From Theobroma cacao (lineage: Eukaryota > Streptophyta > Magnoliopsida > Malvales > Malvaceae): DNA of 64,000 bases. A model generated the notes under the pieces. The model ran no database searches, was not told the DNA's origin, and worked only from the letters and a program-made list of their open reading frames with translations. The stretch spans positions 16,552,122 to 16,616,121 of the forward strand of contig NC_030857.1 of NCBI RefSeq assembly GCF_000208745.1, given 5' to 3'. Below, piece after piece: positions 13,535 through 27,400 of the stretch; within the stretch, counting starts at the first letter, position 1, and each line of letters starts with the position of its first letter. The position numbers were made by a program, and so were the translations under genes.

Positions 13535-13987
13535 CCACTATGGGTGGCCAATTCATGGGCAAGTTCTGGACTAAACTGTTCAAACTATTGGGGTATAAGT
13601 TATATTGTTCCACTAGTTATTATCCGCAGTCCAATGGGCAAGCCAAACAAGTGAATGCGTTGTCAGAGCTCTACCTACGACATTTCTTGCACAACACATA
13701 GACAAACTGACCTCGATGGCTCGACGGGGTGCAATTCTCACATAACCTACAACACAACAAGTCCACTAAGCAAAGCCCATTCGAGATAGTTATTGGGCAA
13801 TAGCCTCACTCACCTAGCACAAGAGTAGTGGACTACTCTAGTCCAACCCCTAACACCTACAAGTGCACTTGAGCATGAGAAGAGTAATGAGACTTGGCTC
13901 GAGTGTCCCTCCACGAGACTACCAAAAGGGCTAAGAAATGGGCAAATCAAATGAAGAGAAAGGCTAATTTCAATGTGGGGGACATTT
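13535..13987 (+). pseudogene. Ty3-gypsy integrase relic
   Basis: Read with stops, 13541-13805 gives GGQFMGKFWTKLFKLLGYKL, then STSYYPQSNGQAKQVNALSE, LYLRHF, PRWLDGVQFSHNLQHNKST and SPFEIVIGQ. These match the C-terminal half of the integrase core, including the family landmarks Y-H-P-Q-T-D-G-Q and N-x-x-x-x-x-S-T. A later piece, KRAKKWANQMKRKANFNVGD (about 13927-13986), is the post-core region. No LTRs or RT are seen around it. Confidence 0.88.
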
Positions 13988-14426
13988 AAGGTCCGCACTC
14001 TTGGAATTTTGAACACTGTTAATGCAATTGCTTAGCGAGTATGCCTTGTTCTTATTTGACCTTGCAATGATTGTTTGTAGATTCTTTTAGGCTTTTGATT
14101 AGATATGTTTTTCATATTAATATATGGTTATTTATTCCGGTTTAATAGATGGTTCTACATTTAGATTTCATAATATAGAAATATATAATGTCAAGATTTT
14201 GGTACTATTTACATGGAGTGTTGGGTTAAGTCCCACGATAAGTTTTTCTTCTTTCTTTCTTTTTTTTTTTTAAAGAAACTTAGTAGCAACTGCATTTTCT
14301 TATTTGTTGTTTAAGGGTTTAGAATATCTTGATTTTTAAGGTTTTCATGCAATATGTTGCACTTAATTAGTTTTTGCCTTTAACGTCCTTGATTCTTAGG
14401 TCAAAAGATTACTCTTAGGAACTATT
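13988..14426. other. intergenic, no gene recognised
   Basis: T-rich, low-complexity DNA. Its last five bases, ctatt, are the left target-site copy of the solo LTR that follows; the sequence resumes at 16117. Confidence 0.45.
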
Positions 14427-16116
14427 TGATGGGATTCAACCTCGTTCTCAAATATGAAAATAATCAATAAATTAAAAATATAACGCAGCGAAAAAATAAA
14501 CTAGTATTTAATCAAAGAAACAGTCGAATCCTACAAGATCAATGTTTATGTTTTTCATGTAACTTTCAAATTAATTATGAACACTCATAAGTTTAATAGT
14601 TACGTACCTTGCTCTAGATATTGTAATTAAGAGCCAATTAAATCCAAAATATTTGCTTTTCACCTTTAGAATTTGTCAAATCTTCAGCCACCCAAGTGTT
14701 TAGCCTCTAACAGTAATCCACATAGTGACCGAATAAGACTTTCTCAAAGGTAGGATTTTACTTGTGCTAGCAAGTTTTGTTTCTAAAACAAAAGAATAAA
14801 AAATTCTTGCCGAATCTTATTTTTGTCAAACAAAGAAAACTATTTTTCTTTTCTTATTTTATGAAATGGCTAAGAAGTGGTTGGAGGCTTAAAGTTTTAG
14901 TTTGCTAACATAACATATTTATATAGCCAAACTAAGTTGTAACCCTAAATACAACAATTGTATTTTAATTTAATTAAATCTCTAAGAACTTAATTAATTT
15001 TCTACTTTATTGTGATCTTTTCAATTAAGTCCAACTTAATTAATTATCCTAATTTAATCCCAGTCATGTCACTTAATGTGTGTGACCTATTAGGATTCTA
15101 ACATGTTGGCAATAAATATAAATCCTAATCAAATATCAATTTGATAATTGATTTTATATTTACAGATCATGAGTGGCATCTAGCAATACATCATGACCAC
15201 CCAAATGTTAGAGAGTCAATTAAAGAATTTGACAAAGCCTTTTAGTGATAAGCCTCTCAGTGCAATATGATCATTTCATCAAATATCTCGGATATGTCAT
15301 TAAGTATGGCTTGGTATCTACTTATGACATTCCATATTAGTTCGCATAATTCATGACTAACCTTAAGAATTTAGGAAAATAACTTTCCTCAAATTCATCA
15401 TGCTTTGGCCAAAGACTTTATATAAGTTAATCAAAAATTGAGAACAAGTGAGATACATCCTTTTATATCACTTGGGTTGATGAATTCTCTCTTGACACTC
15501 ATTCACCTTTGCATGCTTCATGACATACACAAAAACACCCTGTTTAGGCATATGGTCACCTCCAGATCCGTAGGGGTGAAATCAAAGTATGTCATTCCCC
15601 ATACAAGATAACCTGATGTCTCAAGTCCAACGACTAGTTGCACAGCTATCACATGAAAACATTTTCTATAGACACTTGAGTGAAATACCAAATGGAGTTC
15701 TCATAGCAGGTCATGTTCAGTGAACTCGTTCTTTAATAAGCACCTACATGTTATCCTCAGATATCTTATATACTTCAATCTATAAGATCGATTGCTTACT
15801 TCCCAAGTAAGGAGGCTTAACATGTACTAGTCTTTATGTATTGTCAATGCCTTGTCTTGACAATACAATGATCAGGAACAATTTTAGGAATATAGCTTTG
15901 ATGCATAGTGATCTCATAATTATAATAACTTTGCAATTCTCTTGTAAGGCCTTTATGTTTCATGGGCTTCATCCAATTAGTACTTAATAACTCCTTATTA
16001 TTGTGCTAACATGAAGAAAAACATTTATTATATATAGTTATGCGATTAAGTATGAATTAAATGACAAGATATATATTCCTTGATCAATCCAATTGGCTCA
16101 AGGGTATATACCAACA
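14427..16116. mobile_element. solo LTR with perfect target duplication
   Basis: A 1690-bp segment starting TGATGGGATTC and ending ATACCAACA, flanked on both sides by ctatt (14422-14426 and 16117-16121), a perfect 5-bp duplication. No coding domain, tRNA-primer site or purine tract lies inside. These are the marks of a solo LTR left by recombination between the two LTRs of an element. On the minus strand it begins TGTTGGTATATACCC. I cannot assign the superfamily with certainty; a copia type is my guess. Confidence 0.85.
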
Positions 16117-16773
16117 CTATTGGCATTTGCAAGGAGACTGAGATCTTATATTAACTTTATCATCGCATATTTAAGTAGGTGTACCGTAAGAGCGAACAAT
16201 TGGTGAGTAGATGGAGTGATAATACAAGGCTACTTGAATTGTCTATATCGTTTGCCTAAGGCTCAAGATAAGTATGATTTGTCTAGTATTTTACAAGTTT
16301 TGAATGAATCTAATGATCACTTCCTAGTGTCGAAAGATTGTGGACGTTGATTACTAGTTGAGGCAGTAATCTTAAATGTACACATTTTTCTCTTCATTGT
16401 ATGTTCGGATATCTCTAGTGATGCTTTTTTATGTGATTGTAAGTAGTGACAAATTTTTGGTTTTTTAAGTTATGTTGACTAATGTATATGCTAATTAGGC
16501 TTCATTTGTCTTGGATTATGAACTTGATCAATTTGTAAGGAAATTGATTGGATTTTGTTTAAATGAAAAGGGTCTTTTCTAATCAAGCTAGGTTTTATAA
16601 CGATCCTAATAAATGGTTTTTATGTGCAGTCTGCAATGGTCGGTTGCTCTCTAGTAATGAAAAAGGCTGTTGCTAAGTCAAAACTCACATGTCCTTAATG
16701 TTCTTAGTGTTAACTTTTTTTGTTGTGAGAGGTTTAGAGGAGGGAAAGCTTGATGGAGTTGGTTTGACTTTAA
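16117..16773. other. intergenic, no gene recognised
   Basis: Continues the sequence interrupted by the solo LTR. No significant open frame and no family recognised. The last three bases (taa) are a MITE target site. Confidence 0.4.
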
Positions 16774-17186
16774 GAGTCTGTTTGGCCTAACTTTTTGCTA
16801 ACTTAAAAGCTATTATGAAACTCTTATGAAAAATAATAACTTTTAAAATTAAGTTAAAGTTGTTTAGTAAATTTCTTTTTATAAGTTCTTTTTTATAAGT
16901 CATAATTTTTATTAAAATTATCATAGAAGGTATTTCTTTTTCTTGATAGGGTAATATTGTAATTATTTTTAACAAATGAGGATATTTTTGAAACAAAAAT
17001 AAAAATTCTCTTGTATTTTTAAAAGAAGAGAAGAAAAAGCTCTTCCTTGGAGTTTTTTTTTTAAGTTCTTTTTTAAAAAAATTTGTTCTTAAAAAAAAAT
17101 AAGAGCTTCTCAAAAAATCATATTTGACCTGACTTTTACTTTTAAGAGATAGATAAGTTAAAAAAAAAGCTAAGCCAAACATGTAC
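16774..17186. mobile_element. Tourist-like MITE (PIF/Harbinger type)
   Basis: 413 bp with imperfect terminal inverted repeats: the left end is gagtctgtttggcctaactt, and the right end reads GTACATGTTTGGCTTAGCTT on the other strand. The flanks carry the 3-bp duplication taa (16771-16773 and 17187-17189), the TWA target of PIF/Harbinger elements. The interior is A/T runs. A 131-codon minus-strand open frame through it is low in complexity and not a gene. Confidence 0.82.
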
Positions 17187-18469
17187 TAAATCATTTTCTC
17201 CACATCTTTTGTCAAAAGGGTAAAAAATTTCTTGATATGTGCTTTCACTTACAGTTTTGACAGTGTGATTCTCCTTCAGCATTTTGGGTTATAATTATTC
17301 TTTAATCTCTGTTTTGCTTTTTTGCCATACTTCTTGTCTGGGTTTGGACCTGTTTAATACTTTTGTTCCTTATGGTTTTGTTCAGTAAAAATGTTACCAA
17401 AAAAACACAGGATAATTGACTGTGACAAGCTTTAAACTTGGGGCAAATTTATTCTACCTCAAACCACACAATATTTTTTCTTTTTGTAATTTTTTATGTT
17501 TAGAAAATTTTCAAAGAACCATTTTCTCATCTTTTCTAATAAATTGTTTTGAGCATTAAATAACAATAAAATAAGCATCAAACTTAATTGGTATTAATGC
17601 CTAATATAATATGCAACATTAAAGCATTCAATGTAAACAACATAATGAAAAATTCCGATGGATTATTTGAAGAACTCGTGGATAGTGAATAATGTGGTTT
17701 TATGGGTAATATTGGAGGTAACCTTGTATCAGGGGCTCTTAATTCTTATTCATCTCGGGACAAGATTTAGATTTATCTGATTTTTCTTTTTGGGTTGTCC
17801 TTGTATGGCCAAAACTTCTTCTTTTAGATTCATAAAATATTTTTTATTTTTAATGACAAGCAATCTTCCTTGTTACTCCAACTTCGGATTTTTTCTTTTA
17901 ATAATTTTAGGAAACCCAGTTGTTTTACAATAAAATTTTAAAAATATACATTTTTCAATTTAAGAAGAATATTATCATGTATTTATGTTTGTTTTAGCAT
18001 GTAGCAATGTTTAAAAAAAGAAATTTGAGTGAAGTATTTTGTAATATTACCAGCAAGAGAAGGACACAGGAAGCCATACATCCAAAGCACTGAAATACAG
18101 GAAGAAACCGAAATTGAAACTGAGCAGAAGCTGTATGGGTTTATCACTCCATGCTAACCGAATAACTGTCCAAGTTAACTGAATCCAAACAATAGATTGA
18201 AACCTGGGCCTATATCATACAAAGCTAAGCTTAAAGCAAAGTCAGATTAGACACATGAAACCTCAGGGAGGCAGTTCACCATACACCATCCTTTTGCTTG
18301 AACAATACCATGACATTCAAAGGCTTCATTCCTAGGACTATTTGAAGAGGTACATTTCTGCCCATACCCATATCCTTCAACCCACTTGAAAAAGTCTATT
18401 CCTCTTTGTTGTCTCGCTTCAAGAGAAAAAGATACTTACACTGATAATCCGAAGAAAAGTTAATTGATG
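17187..18469. other. intergenic and GI 3' flank
   Basis: No gene recognised. The right part (about 18050-18469) is of higher complexity and should hold the 3' UTR and poly(A) site of the minus-strand GIGANTEA gene, whose TAA is at 18470-18472. I could not fix the 3' end. Confidence 0.5.
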
Positions 18470-21400
18470 TTATATAGAAATACTACAGCCTAATTCTTTG
18501 GCAGCAGTATCCAGAAATCGTATAGGCATTCCTCTTGCAAGTTGACTATGAGCTTCCCATGTTAAGCACTTTTCAATATCAGTGTGCCAGTCAATGACAC
18601 CTACACTAAAGTACTGGTAAGAGGGACCATGGATGCCATTTATTTCCACCTGCTTAGAATTAGGTTTAATTGAACCTGCATGCAAAATATTGCGAAGGAC
18701 TGATGTGCTGAGAGCACGAACGTGTGCACTTGGATGAGAAAGACATCGAGTTGTAGCTGGTAGACGACACTGCATGTATTGACAGATTAAAGATCACATC
18801 AGCACAGATCTTGCAGCGACATCAAGGGAAAGAAGAAAGAACTTCTTCCTTTTCTACTCGCTCTGTTTCACTCTAGAGTATATCAAATTGACTATGCCAA
18901 TAAAGGGCAATTGCTCACCTTTAACAGGTTTGAAAGTCCATCTGCAACTGCCAGTCCAGATTCTCCCCACTCTAACACTGGCTGAACTGCTCTAGCTGTT
19001 GCTTCCAGCAGCTGCCATTTTAAGATAAAAACTAAAGATATTAACAAAGCTTTGAGAACAACAGAATACATTTGATTCACAATATCACAAACCTTCAATT
19101 AGAAAGACTGGTGATTGGTGAATGACAAATTATAAGAGACAATAATTTGAGACAGTACCTCCAGCTGGGGTAAAGTGCAAGCTTCCCCATCAACAAGCAT
19201 CCCATCTGTGGCACGTAGAAGTAGATCAGAGGCACTAGCCACAATTACCAAGGATTCTGGGCTATCATGATTTCTCATTAGTTCCACTATCAACTTCACG
19301 ATCCGCTGGTTGATTCTCCACATCTTCTGGCCTTGATCATCATCTTTGGTAATCCAAGGCTGAAACTCCCTCTCCGCCTGACAAGAACACAAGGCCATAA
19401 AAATGACCAAACAAATAGAGAAAACAAAGTTAAAAAACAAAAAAAAAAAAAGACAATAAGGCAATTTATGGCTGCTGATTTGGACACCATCCAGATGACA
19501 GTTCATCCCGTTATCCAGAGGTGTTGTATCATAAATGATAGATCTGGATTTTATTACCCTAATTACAAATTGGTGTCACCTTAAACATAACATATGGTGT
19601 TCAAGTCAGCCGCCATAAAGAAAAGCAGGATGTTTCCTCTTCTTAATTTTAGACTAATATATACAAGATGAACAAAATCTGGACCTGAAGAACAACTGCT
19701 GTGGCTGCTTTTGTCGGTGATGCTGATACGACGTTGCACAATGCATCAACCACCTAATTCCATCCAAGGTAGTCAGACAAATACATTGCAATGAAATTAT
19801 ACTGATGAATTTACAGATGAACCATAGGGAAAACAGATGTACTGTGTCAACTGTTCTCAAATGCACTCTCTCATTAGTCTCAGTTAAAATATATTTGCAT
19901 CGCAGAATGTACCCAAACCACACAAGTATAACGAATCACAATTTCTGTTTAAAAATAAAAAACCATTTATAACATCAGTCAACGTGAATTTCTTTTATGG
20001 ATTTTGAAAAGATAAAATATGTCCAGTCAAATACTTTCACACTCCGACATAGTACAATGCTATTGAAGTTTTGAAGACTTGAAGCAGCACCATACTAACA
20101 TATGGATTACACAGAAATTAATTTCTGTTTTCTATTCACAATGGATTTTCCAATACCATAAAAAATGAGCTTATACCTAAGATTTCTTTCGCATCTCTAT
20201 TTAATGCATTATGCATTCAACCAAAGATTGGTGTAAAAGAATTATAGGGCTTCAAAATGCTACACCTTACACAAATGTGGAACTGTGAGTAAAAAAAACA
20301 ACCCAACACTATAGGCAAGTATCTAGAATGTAAGAAACTATCCAGCATTCTCTAAAAGTTGGATGGAATCAGTCCAGCCCCTTCAACATCTGAAGGAAAA
20401 AGACCCTGTATGACCTTGGATACTCAAGGTGGCAATAAGTAACAGTACCCATAAACACAACTCCAACCCAATGTGAAGTTTGCAGGTTTAGTATTTAACA
20501 GATTTGTGTCAAAATCAAATTGACTCGAGTAGCATAAAAATAACCATGCAATATTTAGGTTGACCTGCTTAACCCAAAATTGACACATATTAATAGTTCC
20601 AATGTCTATAAGACCTCAGTCATTAAGTAATATCCATAGAAATGTAAGGATAATATACTAGTACAAAAAGAACAATATAATCATGTTGAAATTACCTATT
20701 TAGGACCTATCTAATTAAACATGTTAAATAGTCAAGTTCTTGTTAACCCAAACTGATGTGACTTATTTATCAAACATGTTACACAGGTCATGCTGTGTTC
20801 CTTGTTTGATAAACAGAGTGTGTTTGTATTGAGGGTTATGACACAATTAGTCAAATGGGTTGTGTTTGGTTGATCTATATCCTTTTATACCCATTTGTTG
20901 ACATGACCCACCAACACAAATTGCAACCCCTATATTGATATTGTATCCTTTCCAAACTGGTACAGAAACCAAGTCAGACAACTGGCTCATGGGGTAGAGA
21001 AAACAGTTCATTCAATTTACAAAATGCATCTAACGAAAGGCTTAGTCTAACATTCAGGCAGCCATCAAAATTTCATACATTCTTAAAAAACGTGTTTCAA
21101 AAATAAATAAATAAATTTATAACCATATGAAACCAAAAGACTACAAATAGTTGGTTGACACATGGTCTCTTTGATTTTTTTTTCTTTCATTTTTTTGTAC
21201 TAAAAGTATTTCTATTTTTTTTATATTATTTATAATTTTTTGGCACCTGGGAAATGAGGAGAAAGGGGATAGGGGTGAGGAAGAGCTATAGGTAGAGAAC
21301 AGTACATTAGGAGATTGAAGAAAAGAAAATGAGAAAAATATGCTAGAAAAATGGACAAGAAAGAAGTTAAAACTAAAAACATTGGGTTAAACGTAAAAAG

Positions 21401-24400
21401 AGAAAAAAATTGAACAAAAACATAATTTATACTTTTTTTTCCTTATTTTCCCCTTATCTTCCATTTTTCCTCCTTCCATTTATTGCTTCCTTTCTTTTTT
21501 CTTTTTAATTATATAAAATATATATGATTTGTAATAAATAGAACAGAAACAGAGACCAAAGATTGATTTGGTCAATCAATTTTTATTATTTTCCTTCACC
21601 AAAATTTCTCTTACACATTATAAAAAGAGAAAGAGAAATATTTGCCTATCTTATAAAAAACAAATTTTACAGCTGCTGCATTGTGCGAACCCTTTACTAT
21701 TATCTATACTAGAGAAATGTACCCACCTCAACACGGTGGAGTGCAATTTTTTATTACTCATATTTCAGAAGCCATGTCAGAGATTTGAAATCCTTTCTTT
21801 AAGGCTGGGCGTCATTTGACTGACAGAGGTCTAAAACTCCCAGGTTCAAAACATGGCTTCACTAACTCATGGGCAAAAGAGATTTGAGTTTGACTGACTC
21901 ATGGGCTCTTGTTTTTTCTTTTGCACAGTTTGACTCACATGGGTTGGGAGATTGAAAACATGGCCATTGTTCTATAGCTTACATGTGGCAGAATGAGGAA
22001 GCCTTTAAGTATGTAATAGATTTCTTAAAAGTTGTAACACTACAGTATAATGCAGGAGGGCATGTTTGATGGAGTATGATTTGTCGATATACATCTTTCA
22101 TAGTAGGGGTATACTGTGGCTCATCATACACTGTATAGTGCACAAGTTCTGTCTTATTAAAGGAGTGAGATCCTTTCAATACCTTTGAACCTATAACTTT
22201 TAACACTCATCATCACATCCATAGTTAGAAGTATTGGTCCTAAAAATAATGGAGAGGAGCCAAGTCCCTTGGTGGAAGGCCCATGTCAAGATTTCATAGG
22301 CCACCTATCGACAGCTAATGCAACTAGACTCGAAGTCTAAACGAAATATGCATTCATGCAGAAAAGAGCACTATAGCAAAATACTGAGTGAAACAAAATT
22401 TTCAACCTATTTACTATTTCAACTGATATAGCCCATGTGTTGTTTTCAACATGTACTTTAAAAAAAAATGATTTCAAAAGATTGGTTTCAATAATGAACA
22501 TTATACTAGAATTTTCTATTGCTTTTAATCAGGTGATAATAATATGATAAATAGATTTTAAAATATTAATTCTCTGAAGCATGAAACATATCAGATTACC
22601 TGTCTCCATCCCTGTTGGGCGGATGTGCTTTCGGCACTTGGTTGTGTTTCAGGTGCTGCTATTAGCTTGTGCCACAATAGTGAAACAACGGAGAAACATA
22701 ACTCTTGTTTCTCCACAAGCACAGATCTCAGAAGAATTTGTGCACTGCAATTGAATCCTATGTGCCTGTCCATTGTGAGAAAGTTGGCCAAATCTGAGGC
22801 ATCTAAAGGAAAACTTGCTATTCCTTTGCCCAAGGAATTTCCTGAGCCTTCATCTGATGCTAACACTCTCTCACATCTGAGATTCTTGTCTGAATGAGTT
22901 GAATCTTCACATTCTGAAGCAGATGACTGCCCTGGATCAAAGCAAGTGGTATTTGTACGTTTGTTTTGTTTTCTTCCATCTAAGCAAACGGGGGAATCCT
23001 TCCAAACAGGTGCATGTATCAATTGTGCTTCTAATGGTTCAGCCTTGTTAACAATGGATGCAACAGCCTTGCTGTGAATATCAATGAGATTATATAATGA
23101 TGATGCCCTGGTGTAAATTTCATTGTCCCACTTGCATCGCATTAGGACAGAGAGTGCATGCATGCAAGCCTTTGACCGCCTGAATAGTTCAGAAACATGA
23201 GCTGCAACCATAGCTGCAGCAACTATTTCATTTGAACTGTAACTCCATGAGGTGCCAACAGAAGATGGCTTCAGAGAAAAAAGTGCCTCTAAAATTGCCA
23301 AGATTCTGTGAGTATGATGAATAGCTGAGTCAATACTATGGCCATACTCAATAGAAGATCCATTTAACTTTGCAGGCTTAGCTATAGCTTGAACATCTTT
23401 AGCAGTTGAATGATTACTTCCTCTTGTAACCAAAGGGAACAACTGAAGCTCACACGCAAGAGCACAAACAGCAGCCAGCACATAAGAATCAAATGCAGCT
23501 ACAGGCCCTTGTTTTTTTGTTTTTCTAGGTTTTATGTCTCTCGGCCTTTCTGATGGTGACTGTGATTCCTCAATGCCCTCATCAGGAGGATAACTTTCTT
23601 CACATCTCGGTCTCTTACTCCCACTGAATTGAGCTTCATGGCTAACACACACAGTTAAGACAACAAAAAGTAGGCGTGAAGCAAGCTCTACAGAAGCACA
23701 TGATTCTAAAAAGAGGGAATGGACCATTGTACGAAGCTCAGCCACAGCAAGGTTCTTGGAGGCAGAACCTATGCTGTATCTTGTTTTTCTGGTTTGCACC
23801 CTGGAGGATTCAGGTGGAAAAGTTCTCTGGAGAATTGCTTCAACAGTGGCCACAAATATCTTCATGAGACATGCTTCAGAAGGACTTCCACGTGGGAGGT
23901 ATTCCAGTACCTTAAGAAGAGGTATATATAGGTTCCATGATAGTATAGCAGGCTGCAATGGGGTTGCAACAATAATTTCTGGAAGATCAACAGCAGAAGA
24001 GCTCAATGGAATCAGGCCATAAGCAGCTTCCCATATAGTACAAATTCTCCATTCCACCTCCGGTCCATGAGCACAAAGCATTGATGCAATCCCTTGGGCA
24101 GTAGCTTCAATAGTTGCTTCAGCAGCAGGCACCTCTATCTGATGAACAATAATTTTGAGATAATTTTCAGTAATTGTCAACATGCATTATTGCATGAATA
24201 TAACCATCCATATGAACTGCTTCACAGCAAATGAAACGTAAAAACTAAAGAATGGAAGATAAATGCAAAATTTTGAGGTTGACCACTAATACCTGCTTCC
24301 TGTAACACGAAATATAACCACCAGAAGGTTCATGTTGAACTTCCACTCCCTCAACTTGCCTTAGTGGAGGAAATAGCAGTGCAGGTTGTGATAGTATGCG

Positions 24401-27400
24401 AAAAAGTAAAGCTGCAGCAGCATCAGCAGCAATACCTGCTCTCATAGACATTGCAGTCCCTATTGCACGCAAAAAATGCAAATGCATCCAATTTCGTGGA
24501 AGCTACATCAACAACAATAAAAGCAATTTGCTATGAGAAATGGAATGGTAATAGCTGAAAACATATTTGCATCAATTTTTCAAGACAATTATATGTTATT
24601 CCACTAATCAACAATTGCTACTAGAACAGACTGCTTCCTCATAAAGAACTCCAAAGGAGTGCGTATGTTGCACGACTTACTTTCCTGACATTCACGAAGA
24701 TTGTTCTCCACCACAACAACATTCACCTAAAAAGCCATCAGGTTAAATTGACTATGTCATAGGTGTTTTAAAAACACAGTGGGTATCATAACTGTTAAGT
24801 GCTATCCACATTGGCCAAGTTTAGCATTTGTTGCAGCCTTGTAATCAGGATGGCCTCTCCATCTATTGCCAACCAGTTTTAAGTTGGATACTTAACAATA
24901 GCGATGTTTAGCTTCCATACATAGTTATATAAATGCAGCCACCTTGAATGACTATGCTTTTATGAAGAACAAAAGCACACAACACTTTTCCCCTGCATCT
25001 AGAAATACCTATTCAACACTTTTTCATAAGAGCTCATAATTTTATCTCTAAAATCTTAGCCATTGAACCCCTAACCACCTTCTACAATCCAGTAGCAACC
25101 TTTTACCAAAGGCACTGATGAAACCTGTACTGTTTTTTGGCTACTGCAGTAAAAAAAAATCGTGACCTCATTTTCTTCCCTAACAATCTAGTAACCATCT
25201 ATACTGTTAACCTGAAGCCTTTGTGAACTTTCCACCCCAATCTGAAACCCTAACATGATAATCTTCCCTTACCAAGCACACTTAACATGTAATGTGAGCA
25301 ACTTTTAAAATAATCATTTTAGTTTTCCTTTTTCTGAGGGAGTTGAAGGAAAGAAAATTTTCAAAATCAGATTCAGTGAGTTCCTAATCAGCTTTTTCTT
25401 TCACATTTCACAATCTTTATTCACCCTTCCCTACCTTCCCTCCATATATCAATTTTGGGCAACCAAATATGGTCAGAAAGCATCAAAGAACCATGAAATT
25501 TAATGTTGGTAAGATTCATAGGTCTTATCCATAGATACTTTATATTCCATCAGATTTCAGTGGTAGAAAAACAAAAAATTGTTAGTAGTCCAGCAGAGCC
25601 TTCAGTATAGTGATTATCTTGCTCCTCTATGTGATTAAACTTTAATAAGACGTGAATGGAATCATGATCCAACATATTCATGCTTTAAGTACAACTTCAA
25701 ATACTTTAAGGGGTCTTGAGAAACTGATCAACATTTGATGATCCCATTAAGGAGAGGATTACATGAATTCATGGTGGTGGGCACATTTTACCAATAATGG
25801 ATTAATAATTGATTTTTGAAAAATGTCAACCTAAGAAAGCTGAAAACGAACTGTTTTCAAAAGCACTAGGCAGACCCCCTTGAACTCATGCTTTTATAGG
25901 TCAGCCAAGCTGAAATGTAATACTTAACTAATGGAGACTCTGACCAACAAGAATTATTTTTTCCTAGGTCAATGGAGGGGCAACAAATTGGGTGACCCTC
26001 CATCACTGAAAACCCCCAAAATATTTCTAAAGACAAGATTTGATTCCAAGTCCTTGATACAACCACTAATCATTCTTATTCATATTAATCTCATTAAGGA
26101 CTGTATCAACTATATTAGCCAGCACCTTCATGTAATTTGGTTTAGAATGCGGTTGAACAACATATGCTGACAAATTTTGCAATTTTATTAAGCTCATTGC
26201 TCATGAATTCCTCCTGGATCTCACAATATTGATTACCAAAATTCAAAATAAGGCAGGTGAGCATCACCACAATCAAGTTTGATAATCAGAAAGCGCCATT
26301 GCATATTCAAATATATGCAGTGAAAAGCATTTAACTCACCCTTATACCAGTAGCATAATCTTCAGCAGCTCGAAGGAGTTCCACAAGCTGTACAGCAGCA
26401 TCAAGTGCATCTGGAGCCCATGATGGCGGTGCTTCTAGAAGTCCAAGAAGGAGTCTTTGGGTGGCACTTGGAGTTGCGATGGCATAGTACCTGATCAGGA
26501 AATAAGAGAAAATTGAGGAAAAAAGAGGAAAACTACGTCATCGCAGACATTTAAACCCAGTCGCAACTAGACATGTTGGGCATTCATCTACATATTAACA
26601 TTTTCCAAAACCTTAAACAAAGACCAATCTAATTCACAAATTACTTCACTGAAGGATGGGATCATTTTATTTTCTTTATCAATGACCATTATCAAGCACA
26701 TATATTCATCAATGTTGTTCTTTTGTGTACTAACATCATTTGCATTTGATAAACACTCCTATCCTAAATGGAATGTCCCATTTGCACTTTGGGACATCCT
26801 AAGATACTACCTTACAGATTCCAGACAGCCCAAAATCCTAGCTTCTCTTTATCCAAAACAGATAATATAAGTTATTTCTTACATATTTGCTTTAAATATA
26901 AAAGATTTTTGTACTAGAGAAATTCTTAAAGTTTAAACGTTAAAAAGAAGTCAAAGGGTTTCATGAAATTGTGGGCCAAGTCAATTTGGGATAGAAGGTG
27001 CACAAATCCAAAAGCACACTTACATCGCACTCCGCACCCAACCTAAACTCTACCCCTTCTTAAAAGAAGACAGAAATTTTTATTCAAACAAACACCCATA
27101 TCAAGATATAATTCTGAAAGTGCTTTGCTCAATGCCTGTATAAATGGCAAAACACAAATCTTACAAGCTACAACTATGTACACCAATTATAAAACAAATA
27201 TCCTTGAGCAAAGTTGTTCAAGAACTCTTGAAGGTTCAGCAATTTACCGATGAAATAAACGTGCATACGGTTCAAGAGCTGGTAGCCCAGCAACTAGATG
27301 CTCATCCAAAGCTGTTGTTGGGGGAGGAAGTAGAAGTGCAGGGACTGCTGCAGCTGTTAAAGTAGCAGTCTCGTAGCGTGCAACCTCCTCATCACATACA

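Noticed and set aside
16787..17182. 131-codon minus-strand frame
   Set aside because: It lies wholly inside a MITE with inverted ends and a target duplication; composition is Lys/Phe/Leu low complexity.
22625..24022. Several plus-strand frames opposite GI exon 10
   Set aside because: They are shadows of the GI coding exon on the other strand.
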